Assembly (NCBI GenBank): GCA_038244815.1
Contig: JBBRTB010000005.1
Location: forward strand, 157,438-221,437
Reading direction: 5' to 3'
DNA length: 64,000 bases
From: DASVHS01 sp038244815
Lineage (GTDB): Bacteria > Acidobacteriota > Thermoanaerobaculia > Gp7-AA8
Shown: positions 34,234 to 43,156 of the stretch, one piece after another
Position numbering within the stretch: the stretch's first letter is position 1
Layout: each line of letters opens with the position of its first letter
Program-made: the position numbers and the translations under genes
Notes under the pieces: generated by a model
What the model was told of the DNA's origin: nothing
Databases searched by the model: none
The model's input: the letters and a program-made list of their open reading frames with translations, nothing else

Positions 34234-34894
34234 ATGAATTCGCCTGAGTCTTTACGGAACGAGGCAGCTTCCGGCTATCACTACGGAACGTCCGCGCCCA
34301 GCCACACAGCGGACTACCCTGATGCCCGCCGTCACGCGCATTCTCAGAACCGAGGGAGTGGCGCACGGAACCAGGATCTTCGAAGTGGGTTGCGGCAACG
34401 GCGCGACGGCCGCCGCTCTGGCCGGCCGCGGTTTGGAGGTCACCGGAATCGATCCCTCCGTTGAGGGCATTGCGATTGCGAAGGGCGAGTATCCTCGCCT
34501 GAACCTTTCTGTCGCATCCGTGTATGACGATCTGCGGGCCACATTCGGGGGCTTCCCCGTGGTCGTCAGTCTCGAAGTGGTGGAACATCTGTACTCACCG
34601 CGGGTCTTCGCGAAGACGATCTTCGATCTTCTCGACGCCGGCGGGTTGCCATTGTATCGACGCCGTATCACGGCTACTGGAAGAGCCTGGCTCTGGCCGC
34701 TTCGGGGCGGATGGACGCGCACTTCGGTCCGTTGTGGGACCATGGGCACATCAAGTTTCTGGTCGACGAGGTCGTTGCAAACACTGCTCACCGAGGCCGG
34801 CTTTGCGCCGGTACGATTCGAACGGATCGGCCGGGTGCCGGTGTTCGCGAAGTCGATGATCGCCATTGCACGGAAGCCGGTTCCAACGACATGA
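34234..34894 (+). pseudogene. SAM-dependent methyltransferase with three frameshifts
   Basis: Class I methyltransferase. The SAM site IFEVGCGNGATAAALA and SLEVVEHLYSPR are in one frame (from 34322). The N-terminus (MNSPESLRNEAASGYHYG, from 34234) is in another, shifting near 34318. The segment IVSTPYHGYWKSLALA through WDHGHIKF is in a third frame (34651 to about 34757), and the C-terminus (TLLTEAGFAPVRFERIG) returns to the second. All three shifts restore one continuous methyltransferase. Either a recent pseudogene or local sequence errors; the neighbouring glycosyltransferase is also shifted. Confidence 0.7.
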
Positions 34895-34924
34895 CATCGC
34901 CTGTGAGGGACTGGGAGGCGTGAA

Positions 34925-36706
34925 TTGAACATCCTGGGCATCAACGCCTTCCACGGCGATTCGGCTGCTGCAGCGATCCGAGACGGAGCGTTCGTCTGCG
35001 GCGTCGAGGAAGAGCGTCTCAACCGCATCAAGCACTGGGCCGGGTTTCCCGACCAGGCCATCCGCGAGGTGCTGCGCGACAGCGCCACGGCCCTTTCGGC
35101 GATCGAGCACGTGGCGATCTCCCGCGACCCCAGCGCGCACTTTCTGCAAAAGGCGCTCTTCGCGCTGCGCAACCGCCAGGGACTCGACAAGATCAAGTCC
35201 CGCCTCTCCAACATCAAAAAGGTCCACGATCTGGGGGATCGCCTTCGCGCACTCGATCCTCAATTCCGCGGTGAAGTGCACAACGTCGAACATCACCGGG
35301 CCCACATCGCCTCCGCCTATTTCTGCTCGCCGTACGACGAGGCGGCCTGCCTCTCCATCGATGGCTTCGGCGACTTCTGTTCTTCGATGTCGGCGATCGG
35401 CCGCGGCAACAAGCTGGAGATTCTCGACACCGTCACGTATCCGCACTCCCTCGGCATCTTCTACGCGGCCGTCACGCAGTACCTCGGTTTCCCGAAATAC
35501 GGCGACGAGTACAAGGTGATGGGTCTCGCTTCGTACGGGCAGCCGCGATTCCTGCCGCAGATGCGCAGGATCGTGATCTTGAAGGACCACGGCCAGTTCG
35601 AGAACGATCTCGATTACTTCGTCCACGCCGCCGAGGGCGTGACGATGTCGTGGGAGAAGGGAGAGCCTGTGATCGGCTCGCTTTTCTCGCACAAGTTCAT
35701 CGAGGAATTCGGCCCCGCGCGCGAGCCGGGCACGGAGCTGACTTCGTTTCATCACGACATCGCCGCGTCGCTCCAGGCGATGTATGAGGAGGCGTTCTTC
35801 CATCGGCTCGGCTGGCTGCAGAAGAAGACCGGGTTGAGAAAGCTCTGCCTCGCCGGCGGCTGCGCGATGAACTCCGTGGCTAACGGAAAGATCTTTCAGC
35901 GCACCGATTTCGAAGACGTGTTCATTCAGTCGGCAGCCGGCGATGCCGGTACCGCCCTCGGTGCTGCGCTGTACGTGTGGCATCAGGAGATGGACCGCCC
36001 CCGCGACTTCGTCATGGAGCACTCCTATTGGGGGCCCCAGTTCAGTGAATCCGAAGTCGTGGCGACGCTGCATCATGCCCTTCCTGAATTCAATCCCGGC
36101 ATGTCGGCGGGCGGGCGAGTCGACGGTCTATCGATCGCGCGGATGTCCGACTTCGAAGAGCTCGCCCGTGACACCGCTAGGGCGATCGCCGGCGGCAGGA
36201 ACATCGGCTGGTATCAGGGGCGAAGCGAATGGGGGCCGAGGGCGCTCGGCAATCGATCGATCCTGGTCGACCCGCGGCGCGCCGAGATGAAGGACGTCCT
36301 GAACTCGCGCATCAAACGCCGCGAACCGTTTCGTCCGTTCGCGCCGTCGATTCTCGAGGAGCGTGTCGGCGATTACTTCGAGGAGTCGTATCCCGACCCC
36401 TTCATGATCAAGGTCTATCCGATCCGCCCGGCCAGGCGCGCCGAGATCCCGGCGGTGACGTACGTCGACGGCACGGGACGCCTGCAGACGGTTTCCAAGC
36501 GGCAGAATCCAAGATACTGGTCGCTGATCAAGGCGTTCGAGGAGAAGACCGGCGTTCCCGTCGTGCTGAATACATCGTTTAACGAGAGCGAGCCGATCGT
36601 GAACACACCGGACGAAGCGCTGAACTGCTTCCTCCGCACGAAGATGGACCGGCTCGTGCTCGGTGACTGGGTCATCGACCGAACCGAGGATTCCGCACCG
36701 GCCTGA
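34925..36706 (+). CDS. Carbamoyltransferase (NodU/CmcH family)
   Basis: 593 aa; TTG start with GGGAGG seven nt upstream. N-terminal Kae1-like ATPase-type domain (GINAFHGDSAAAAIRDG, EHHRAHIASAYFCSPY with metal-binding His residues, SIDGFGDF) and a YrdC-like/C-terminal domain (EWGPRALGNRSILVDPR, NTSFNESEPIV). These enzymes transfer a carbamoyl group from carbamoyl phosphate to a sugar or natural product hydroxyl. In this polysaccharide locus it probably carbamoylates a surface glycan. Full length, so functional unlike the genes just before it. Confidence 0.9.
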   Translation: MNILGINAFHGDSAAAAIRDGAFVCGVEEERLNRIKHWAGFPDQAIREVLRDSATALSAIEHVAISRDPSAHFLQKALFALRNRQGLDKIKSRLSNIKKVHDLGDRLRALDPQFRGEVHNVEHHRAHIASAYFCSPYDEAACLSIDGFGDFCSSMSAIGRGNKLEILDTVTYPHSLGIFYAAVTQYLGFPKYGDEYKVMGLASYGQPRFLPQMRRIVILKDHGQFENDLDYFVHAAEGVTMSWEKGEPVIGSLFSHKFIEEFGPAREPGTELTSFHHDIAASLQAMYEEAFFHRLGWLQKKTGLRKLCLAGGCAMNSVANGKIFQRTDFEDVFIQSAAGDAGTALGAALYVWHQEMDRPRDFVMEHSYWGPQFSESEVVATLHHALPEFNPGMSAGGRVDGLSIARMSDFEELARDTARAIAGGRNIGWYQGRSEWGPRALGNRSILVDPRRAEMKDVLNSRIKRREPFRPFAPSILEERVGDYFEESYPDPFMIKVYPIRPARRAEIPAVTYVDGTGRLQTVSKRQNPRYWSLIKAFEEKTGVPVVLNTSFNESEPIVNTPDEALNCFLRTKMDRLVLGDWVIDRTEDSAPA

Positions 36707-36726
36707 TCGTTTGTCGTCGATCGTTC

Positions 36727-37950
36727 ATGCATATCGTTCTTCTGAATCAGTACTACGCGCCTGACGAAGCAGCGACGGCGCAGATGCTGGCCGACCTCGG
36801 ATCGAGTCTGGCTGCCGCGGGACACGATGTCACGGCCATCTGCTGCGATCGCTCGTACGGTGCCCCGCGCCGCCGCTCTGAGCGGCACGAGACGATCGAC
36901 GGCGTTTGCGTGGAGCGCGTGCGCACGACATCGTTCGGACGAGCCTCCCGGCCCGGCCGGGTCGCGGATTACGCGACATTCGTGGCAGGGGCGGCCCGGA
37001 GACTTCTCTTCGGACGGCGGCCGGACGTCATCGTCGTGCTCACCACGCCGCCGATGATTGCGGCGCTGGCCGCGCTGGTCCGGCGCCTTCGGCGTTCACG
37101 GGTCGTGTTCTGGAGCATGGATGTCTACCCCGAGCTGGCGTTCGAACTTGGAGTCCTAAAGCGAGACTCGCGTGCGGGAAGACTGCTGACGGCGATCGGC
37201 GGCCGGATCCTGCGGTCGGCGGATGTGGTCGTGGCCCTCGGCGACACGATGGCTGAGCGCCTGCGCGGTCTGGGCGCGGCCCGAGTGGAAGTCCTGCACA
37301 ACTGGGCCGACGAGACAGCGATCGTACCCCGTCCGGCAATCGACAGGCCCGCCCGGATCGAGTGGGGATGGCAACGCCGCCTCGTCGTTCTCTACTCCGG
37401 GAACCTCGGTCTGGCGCACGAGTTCGAAACGGTGCTGGCCGCCGCGGAGAAGCTCGCCCAACCGATGCCCAACGTCCTGTTCGCGTTCATCGGAGTGGGT
37501 CCACGTCTCGGCGCGGTGAAGGCCGCAGCGCGGCATCTTGGCAACGTCGAATTCCGCGACTACGTGGAACGCTCCCGTCTCGGCGACACGCTGACGTCCG
37601 CCGACGTCCACCTGGTGACCCTGCGGCCGAACATGCCTGGCCTTCTAGTCCCGTCCAAGATCTACGGGATCCTCGCCGCCGGCCGGCCGACGATCTACGT
37701 CGGTCCTGCTTCGGGCGAGATCGCACAGATCATTCGCCAGGGGAGGTGCGGGACGATCATCGGGAACGGCGACGTGGACGGGCTGGTTGCGGCCGTGCGC
37801 GACTATGCCTGCGATCCGTTTCGCCGCGATGTCGAGGGTGCGAATGCGCGGGCGACGCTCGAGGCCCGATTTACACGAAGCGAAACGCTGGCTGCTTTTC
37901 GGACCCTTCTGGAATCAGTGGCAGCGACGGAGAGTGTGCAGGCTCGGTAG
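36727..37950 (+). CDS. Family 4 glycosyltransferase (WbuB-like)
   Basis: 407 aa GT-B fold enzyme. The N-terminal acceptor domain begins MHIVLLNQYYAPDEAATAQM; the donor domain starts near residue 220 (VVLYSGNLGLAHEFET) and has the nucleotide-sugar site around LVPSKIYGILAAGRPTIYVG followed by SGEIAQII with the usual Glu. It makes a glycosidic bond in surface polysaccharide synthesis. It follows the carbamoyltransferase by 20 nt and is convergent with the phosphoglycosyltransferase fusion. Confidence 0.88.
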   Translation: MHIVLLNQYYAPDEAATAQMLADLGSSLAAAGHDVTAICCDRSYGAPRRRSERHETIDGVCVERVRTTSFGRASRPGRVADYATFVAGAARRLLFGRRPDVIVVLTTPPMIAALAALVRRLRRSRVVFWSMDVYPELAFELGVLKRDSRAGRLLTAIGGRILRSADVVVALGDTMAERLRGLGAARVEVLHNWADETAIVPRPAIDRPARIEWGWQRRLVVLYSGNLGLAHEFETVLAAAEKLAQPMPNVLFAFIGVGPRLGAVKAAARHLGNVEFRDYVERSRLGDTLTSADVHLVTLRPNMPGLLVPSKIYGILAAGRPTIYVGPASGEIAQIIRQGRCGTIIGNGDVDGLVAAVRDYACDPFRRDVEGANARATLEARFTRSETLAAFRTLLESVAATESVQAR

Positions 37951-37970
37951 AGCCGAAGCGTGGCAGCGGG

Positions 37971-39803
37971 TCAGGCCGTATCGCGGTCCGCTTCGACGCT
38001 GCGAAAGTTTACGGTGAACACTCTGGTCCATGCCCCGAGCGACTGGCACGTCTCCTGAGCGCTCCGAATTTTCGCGATCGGAATCTTCTCGGAGGCGATC
38101 ACCACACCTCGAGCCTTCTCTCCCACCACCACCTGCTCCAGTTCTGCGAGCGTACCCAGAATCGGATAACCGTTTACAAAGCGCCCCTTCATCTGGGGAT
38201 CGTCATCGAGAAATCCGATCGGCTGCATGAGCACGTCGGTGTTGCCCAGAATCTCGCGGAGAGCGAGCTTTCCGCCGACGCCGGCGCCGTAAATGAGCAC
38301 GGGCTCGCCGCTTCGGTTCGATGTCCGGTTCCAGTGCAGGAGGAGACGGTACGAGGCCCGGGCGCCATTCGCCAGGACGAGCATGACCAGCACGTACGTG
38401 GTGGTGAACGTGGCCGTTGGCGGAAGCGGCACCGTCAGCCTGGCCACAAGATACGTCACCACGCTGCCGGTGACGACGGCCGTCGAGAGCTTCACCATGT
38501 CGTCGATACTGGCGTTGCTCCATTCCCGCTTGTAGATCCGCAGCGCCGCGAACATTCCCAGCGTGCTCGCCGCGAGCATCGCGGCAATTCCGAGGATCAT
38601 CTCGCGGTGTGATCGCAGGGCCCAGTCGTCGTATTTCAGACCGGTGGCCAGGTAGAGCGCCGCGGCGATCATCGCAAGGTCCACGAACACGACGAAGAAG
38701 CCTTTCTTGAGCACCGGGGTCTCGTAGACCCTGAGGACCGCGCCGTTTCTGACCACCGCGAATTCCTCGTGGCCGAGCTTGGAGACGCCGATGACTGCGC
38801 CGATGAGCAGGGCTCCCAGCAACAGCGCCGAGTTCTGGCTCGTCATGAACAGAGAAGCAAACGCAATCGCGGCGAGGAACAGGCCGACCCCATAGAGAAA
38901 AAGGACCGCGCGCTTGTGATCGAGACCGAGCGCGAGAAGGCGGTGATGAATGTGATTGCGGTCCGCGGCGAACACGCCCCCTTTGACACCGCCCATCACG
39001 CGTCTCACCATCGAGAGCAGAGTGTCCACCAGAGGCACGCCGAGGACGACGATCGGAAGCGTCACGGCGAGCCCCGCCGATGTCGTCGATCCGCCACTCA
39101 GCGTCAGAGCGCCGAGGAAGAATCCGATGAACGTGGCACCGGTGTCGCCGAGATAGACCTTCGCCGGATAGAGGTTGTAGGGAAGGAATCCCAGCAGCGC
39201 CCCGGCCAGAACTCCGGCTCCGGCCGCCATTCCGTAGTTGCGCGTCACCACCGATACGGCGACGAGGCTGGCAGTCGAGATCAGGGCCAGACCCGCGGAC
39301 AGGCCGTCCAGTCCGTCGATGAGGTTGAACGCGCTCGTGATTCCGGCCAGCCAGATGATGGAGATGGGAATGGCCAGCCATCCAATCGAGATCTGGTAGC
39401 CAGCGAAATGAATGGCCGGGTTCAGTCGGATGCCGAGTGCGACGGCGATGCTCGCGCCGAGCAGGTGAGCCGCGAACTTGACGGCGGCCCGGCTTGGCCG
39501 GATGTCATCGAATATCGAGGCGAGGACGATCGGGATCAGTCCCGCTCCGATGGCGATCAGCAGGTCGTGGGGAAGAGCGTGATTCTTCGATGCACCCGAC
39601 CAGTAGATCAGAGCGAAGACGAACGTCGCCGAGATGAGAACGGCAAGGCCGCCCAGCCGTGGGGTGGCGACGGAGTGGATCTTTCGCGGACCTGGTTGAT
39701 CGATCGCTCCGATCCGCACCGCCAGCCGGCGAGCCATCGGCGTCAACGCGTACGACACGATCGCCGCGAGGACCGTCGGCGCGATGAATAGAAACAGCGT
39801 CAC
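37971..39803 (-). CDS. Fusion: polyprenyl-phosphate sugar-1-phosphate transferase + FlaA1-type N-terminal/Rossmann region
   Basis: 610 aa. Residues 1 to about 330 are a MraY/WecA-like transferase (KIHSVATPRLGGLAV, NLIDGLDGLSAGLAL, VYLGDTGATFIGF, HHRLLALGLDH). Residues about 350-480 hold four further helices and about 490-610 a Rossmann domain (VLIYGAGVGGKLALRE), matching the N-terminal half of FlaA1/CapD sugar epimerases; the catalytic epimerase domain is absent. It should start glycan synthesis on undecaprenyl phosphate, with the Rossmann domain possibly sensing a nucleotide sugar. The fusion is unusual compared with free-standing WecA (about 360 aa). Confidence 0.8.
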   Translation of the reverse strand: MTLFLFIAPTVLAAIVSYALTPMARRLAVRIGAIDQPGPRKIHSVATPRLGGLAVLISATFVFALIYWSGASKNHALPHDLLIAIGAGLIPIVLASIFDDIRPSRAAVKFAAHLLGASIAVALGIRLNPAIHFAGYQISIGWLAIPISIIWLAGITSAFNLIDGLDGLSAGLALISTASLVAVSVVTRNYGMAAGAGVLAGALLGFLPYNLYPAKVYLGDTGATFIGFFLGALTLSGGSTTSAGLAVTLPIVVLGVPLVDTLLSMVRRVMGGVKGGVFAADRNHIHHRLLALGLDHKRAVLFLYGVGLFLAAIAFASLFMTSQNSALLLGALLIGAVIGVSKLGHEEFAVVRNGAVLRVYETPVLKKGFFVVFVDLAMIAAALYLATGLKYDDWALRSHREMILGIAAMLAASTLGMFAALRIYKREWSNASIDDMVKLSTAVVTGSVVTYLVARLTVPLPPTATFTTTYVLVMLVLANGARASYRLLLHWNRTSNRSGEPVLIYGAGVGGKLALREILGNTDVLMQPIGFLDDDPQMKGRFVNGYPILGTLAELEQVVVGEKARGVVIASEKIPIAKIRSAQETCQSLGAWTRVFTVNFRSVEADRDTA

Positions 39804-39972
39804 TGACCCAATTCCCCTCCCGCTCGATTGGCGTGAAAACTTTTTAAGACATTATATGTGATCTGCCACGGGCGGGACTCCGACCTGCCCGAGCGGTCGA
39901 GCGGGGAGCGCTTCGAGTCTGCTGGAGCCTCGAGACGTCGTAGGCCTTTGGCACGTCTGCTAGAGTTCATCG
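39804..39972. other. Divergent intergenic region
   Basis: 169 nt between the transferase fusion (-) and the DUF420 gene (+). It holds an AT-rich stretch (about 39835-39860, ACTTTTTAAGACATTATA) likely to contain the promoter of one or both genes; no clean -35/-10 pair could be assigned. Confidence 0.4.
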
Positions 39973-40401
39973 GTGCTCCATTTTTTTCCCGCCTGGAACG
40001 CTTCCCTCAACGCGCTCTCCGGAATCCTCCTTCTCTTCGGATACGTCAATATCCGCCGCGGACGGATCCAGACTCACAAGAAGTTCATGCTTTCGGCATG
40101 CGTGACGTCGCTGCTCTTCCTTGTCTCGTACGTGACCTATCACTGGCTGCGGCACGGAGTGGTCACGCGGTTCGCCGGAACCGGCGCGATCCGAACGTTT
40201 TACCTGACCATGCTGACCACGCACACGATCCTGGCCGTGGTCATCGTCCCGCTGGCGATCGTCACGGTCCTCCGGGGACTGCGCATGCGTGTTCCGCAAC
40301 ATCGCCGCATTGCCCGCTGGACGTTTCCCCTCTGGATGTACGTGTCGGTGACCGGCGTACTCGTCTACTTCTTCCTTTATCATTGGTACCCGTCGGTGTG
40401 A
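39973..40401 (+). CDS. DUF420 (CtaM/YozB-like) membrane protein
   Basis: 142 aa, GTG start. Four membrane helices with conserved His/Tyr residues (LVSYVTYHWLRHG, LTTHTILAVVIVPLA, FFLYHWYP). DUF420 proteins, including CtaM, help build haem-copper oxidases. It lies 7 kb from the oxidase operon and probably serves that system. Confidence 0.85.
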   Translation: MLHFFPAWNASLNALSGILLLFGYVNIRRGRIQTHKKFMLSACVTSLLFLVSYVTYHWLRHGVVTRFAGTGAIRTFYLTMLTTHTILAVVIVPLAIVTVLRGLRMRVPQHRRIARWTFPLWMYVSVTGVLVYFFLYHWYPSV

Positions 40402-40413
40402 TGGGGGCAGCGG

Positions 40414-40974
40414 ATGGACAGGAAGACCGAACTACTGGAGGAACTGCGGCGTTACCGACCGGGCGACTTGCAGGAAGCGCAGAACCATCGCGCCGTGCTC
40501 GACCTCCTGTGCTATGGGGCGGCGCCTTTCTCCCGCGCGGAGTTCGTCCCGGGCCACATCACGGCGAGCTGCTTCATCGTCGATCCCTCTTCCTCGAGGA
40601 TTCTGCTGCACCATCATCGCCGTCTGAACCGCTGGCTGCAGATGGGCGGTCACGTCGACGGGAGCGAGTCGGCGATCGAGGCCGCTCTTCGGGAAGGGGC
40701 GGAAGAATCGGGGTTGCCGGATCTCGAGCTGCTGACGGGCGAGGTGATCGACGTCGACGTGCACGAAATCCCCCCCGCCGGGGATGAGCCGGAGCATCTG
40801 CACTTCGACCTTCGCTATGCTGTTGCCACGTCCAGCCCGGAATCGATCATGATCGCCCCTGAAGAATCGAACGAACTGTCGTGGTTCGAGCTCGATCGTG
40901 CCATTCCGCTCATGAACGAATGCGCTTCCAGCCGGGCTATCCTGAAAATCAAGCGACTTCTGTCCGGAAGGTGA
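40414..40974 (+). CDS. Nudix hydrolase
   Basis: 186 aa. Nudix box GHVDGSESAIEAALREGAEESGL at about residues 76-98 fits Gx5Ex7REUxEExGU (shown here in two parts: GHVDGSE and REGAEESGL). Cleaves nucleoside diphosphates linked to another moiety; the substrate is unknown. A 60-70 residue N-terminal region precedes the Nudix fold. It is 1 nt from pdxH, so probably co-transcribed with it. Confidence 0.88.
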   Translation: MDRKTELLEELRRYRPGDLQEAQNHRAVLDLLCYGAAPFSRAEFVPGHITASCFIVDPSSSRILLHHHRRLNRWLQMGGHVDGSESAIEAALREGAEESGLPDLELLTGEVIDVDVHEIPPAGDEPEHLHFDLRYAVATSSPESIMIAPEESNELSWFELDRAIPLMNECASSRAILKIKRLLSGR

Positions 40975-40975
40975 G

Positions 40976-41587
40976 ATGACGGAGCTGAGAGAGAGCGATC
41001 TCGATCCCAACCCCATCGCGCAGTTCGAGCGCTGGTTCGTGGAGGCACGGGAGCAGCAGCCGGACCGCCCCGAGGCCATGACCGTCTCCACGTGCGGTGC
41101 GGACGGCGTGGTGTCCGCGCGCGTGTGTCTGCTCAAGGGCTTCGATCAGCACGGCTTCGTCTTCTTCACGAACTTCAACAGCCGCAAGGGCGAACAGATC
41201 CGTGAGAATCCGCACATCTCGCTCTGTTTCTTCTGGCCCGTGGCCGACCGCCAGGTGCGCATCGAAGGCGCGGCGGTGAAAGTGACCGAAGAAGAGTCCG
41301 ACGCGTACTTCGCCACGCGACCGCGGGGAAGTCAGCTCGGTGCCTGGGCCTCCGAGCAGAGTCACGTGCTCATGGGCGGACGCGGCGATCTCGACGCCAG
41401 ATTTCGAGAGCTCGAAACGACCTATCGCGACAAGCCCGTGCCCCGTCCCCCGCACTGGGGCGGCTACCGCGTGATCCCGAACCTCATCGAGTTCTGGCAG
41501 GGCCGCGCCGAGAGGCTGCACGACCGCTTCTGCTACCGGCTGCGCGCCAGTGCCAACGACTGGATGGTGGAGAGACTGGCCCCCTAG
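40976..41587 (+). CDS. pdxH: Pyridoxamine 5'-phosphate oxidase
   Basis: 203 aa, ATG with GGAAGGTGAG upstream. FMN-dependent split-barrel oxidase converting PNP/PMP to pyridoxal phosphate. Signatures: FFTNFNSRKGEQI, ALCFFWP-like SLCFFWPVADRQVRIEG, GSQLGAWASEQS and the C-terminal WQGRAERLHDRFCYR. Length matches the family. Vitamin B6 salvage or synthesis in the cytoplasm. Confidence 0.95.
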   Translation: MTELRESDLDPNPIAQFERWFVEAREQQPDRPEAMTVSTCGADGVVSARVCLLKGFDQHGFVFFTNFNSRKGEQIRENPHISLCFFWPVADRQVRIEGAAVKVTEEESDAYFATRPRGSQLGAWASEQSHVLMGGRGDLDARFRELETTYRDKPVPRPPHWGGYRVIPNLIEFWQGRAERLHDRFCYRLRASANDWMVERLAP

Positions 41588-41619
41588 AAAGCTGAATTTC
41601 GAACCGTGACGTCTCCAAA

Positions 41620-41641
41620 CCGAGGACCGAGGACCGAGGAC
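41620..41641. repeat. CGAGGAC heptamer array at 5' end of ArsC-like gene
   Basis: Three copies of the 7-mer (GAGGACC register) directly before the conserved coding region. The same unit in reverse complement occurs inside addB (49760-49790). Confidence 0.8.
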
Positions 41642-42057
41642 AAAAGAAGCGCGTCCTTTTTCTCTGCACCGGTAACGCCGCGCGCAGCCAGATGGCCGAG
41701 GGCCTCGCCAATGCCTTTCATGGCGATGTGATGGAGGCGGTGTCCGCCGGATCGAGGCCCGCGGGCTGGGTGCATCCGCTGGCAATCCAGGCCATGGCCG
41801 CCATCGGCGTCGACATCAACGGCGCGACGTCGAAGTCGGCCGAGCCGTTTCTCGATCAGCCCTTCGACATCGTCGTGACCGTGTGCGATTCGGCTGCGAA
41901 GGACTGCCCGATGTGGCCGGGTGCAAAACGCATCGAGCACTGGCCGATCGTCGATCCCTCCTACGGTCCCGATGATCCCGCCACGCGCTACGATCGCTTC
42001 GTCGCTACACGCGACGAGCTCGCGCAACTCATCGATCAACTCGCGGAGGGGCTATGA
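41641..42057 (+). CDS. Low-molecular-weight phosphatase/arsenate reductase-like protein, start eroded
   Basis: The frame from 41650 reads RVLFLCTGNAARSQMAEGLA, i.e. the complete CX5R(S) phosphate-binding loop with the nucleophile Cys at 41665-41667. The first ATG in frame (41692) lies after this loop, so starting there would remove the active site. Upstream the frame stays open to a TGA at about 41593 but holds no ATG, GTG or TTG, and 41620-41641 is an array of CGAGGAC heptamers. The start codon appears to have been lost or shifted by the repeat. The rest (VTVCDSAAKDCP, W.I.DPS) fits LMW-PTPase/ArsC. Start given is only the end of the repeat. Confidence 0.6.
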   Translation, partial: QKKRVLFLCTGNAARSQMAEGLANAFHGDVMEAVSAGSRPAGWVHPLAIQAMAAIGVDINGATSKSAEPFLDQPFDIVVTVCDSAAKDCPMWPGAKRIEHWPIVDPSYGPDDPATRYDRFVATRDELAQLIDQLAEGL

Positions 42058-42060
42058 AGC

Positions 42061-42226
42061 AGGCCTCGGGCCTCGGGCCTCGGTTGTCATACTCGCGCTT
42101 GTTGTTCCAGAGCACCACCCGTCATTCCGAGCAGCCGCAGAGCGCGAGGAATCTGGGCGGGGGAGTGGCGCCACCACCCGGATTCCTCGCCGTCTTCGCG
42201 GCTCGGAATGACCTGCCACCCTACGG
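42061..42226. repeat. Heptamer array followed by a long imperfect palindrome
   Basis: 42061-42083 is three copies of GGCCTCG-type units. From about 42121 to 42226, GTCATTCCGAGC ... GAGGAATC pairs with GATTCCTC ... GCTCGGAATGAC, giving a hairpin with 12-bp and 8-bp arm segments. The whole 211-nt gap 42058-42268 contains no convincing gene; it looks like a REP/MITE-like non-coding repeat. Confidence 0.75.
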
Positions 42227-42268
42227 CAGGAAGTCCTCGCTCGGTCGTGAATGAGCGAGGTCGACAGC

Positions 42269-43156
42269 TCAGAGCTGCGACATTGACTGCGGCACCATCA
42301 CGCGCAGCGACGCCGGCACGACGCGCACGTCCAGGAGCGCCGGCAGCATGACCGGCTCGCCGTCGAGGTGAACAGGACCGCCGTCACGCCGGCGGATGAT
42401 GATGTGTTTCCCGTGCGCGATCGTGGCGCGATGGGAGCGGTGAATGGTCCCGTTGAAGAGACGGACGAGCAGCGGCAGCGCGCTCCAGACCGACACATCC
42501 TCGACGGTGACGAGGTCGAGGAGTCCGTCCTGCAGCGAGGCCAGCGGCGCGATGCGCGCGTTGTTTCCGTACTGGCTCGCATTCGCCACCGCCAGGACGA
42601 AGGCGCGCCGCCGCACGGTCAGGCCGTCGATCTCGATCTGGTATTCCTCGGGCTGGTACTCCGCGAACGCCAGGAGACCCTTCTTCACGTACGTGCGCAT
42701 GCCGCGCCGGCCGCTCTCCGCGAAACGGTGCGCGATCAGCGCGTCGAAGCCCGCGCCCATCACGCCCAGGAACGGCATGCCGTTGACCGAGGCGGTGTCG
42801 ATGGTGGTGATGCGTCCGGACGTGCACGTGGCGAGATTTGCAGCGAGCGCGAGCGGCAGTCCGACATGACGCGCGAAGCCGTTGCCGGATCCCGTCGGTA
42901 CGATGCCCAGAGCGACGTCTTTGCCAATGAGCCGCTTGGCCACTTCGTGTACGGTGCCGTCGCCGCCGACCGCGAAGAGCACGTCGACCTTCTCACGGCA
43001 GGCATGGGCAATCACGTCGTCGAGGTCTTCCTTCCGCTCGCACGGCTGGAGCTCGAACACGATCTCTGCGCGCTGGCAATGGTCGCGAATGGCCCGGCTG
43101 ACATCGACGTTGCGGCGCGGCCCTGACCGCGCATTCACGACGAAGAGGCATTTCAT
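42269..43156 (-). CDS. Diacylglycerol kinase-like lipid kinase (YegS/BmrU family)
   Basis: 295 aa from ATG 43156, which overlaps the upstream membrane protein stop by 4 nt (ATGA). DAGK catalytic motifs: FVVNARSG, VGGDGTVHEVA and PTGSGNGFARH. The C-terminal beta-sandwich ends with GPVHLDGEPV, typical of the family. It phosphorylates diacylglycerol or a similar lipid at the inner membrane, using ATP. An open frame extends to 43612 but only overlaps the neighbour in another frame. Confidence 0.9.
   Translation of the reverse strand: MKCLFVVNARSGPRRNVDVSRAIRDHCQRAEIVFELQPCERKEDLDDVIAHACREKVDVLFAVGGDGTVHEVAKRLIGKDVALGIVPTGSGNGFARHVGLPLALAANLATCTSGRITTIDTASVNGMPFLGVMGAGFDALIAHRFAESGRRGMRTYVKKGLLAFAEYQPEEYQIEIDGLTVRRRAFVLAVANASQYGNNARIAPLASLQDGLLDLVTVEDVSVWSALPLLVRLFNGTIHRSHRATIAHGKHIIIRRRDGGPVHLDGEPVMLPALLDVRVVPASLRVMVPQSMSQL

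Noticed and set aside
41692..42057. ATG 41692 as start of the ArsC-like gene
   Set aside because: Would leave out the CX5R active-site loop, which is in frame just upstream.
42054..42254. 66-aa + strand ORF after the ArsC-like gene
   Set aside because: Consists of heptamer repeat and palindrome sequence; no coding signal.
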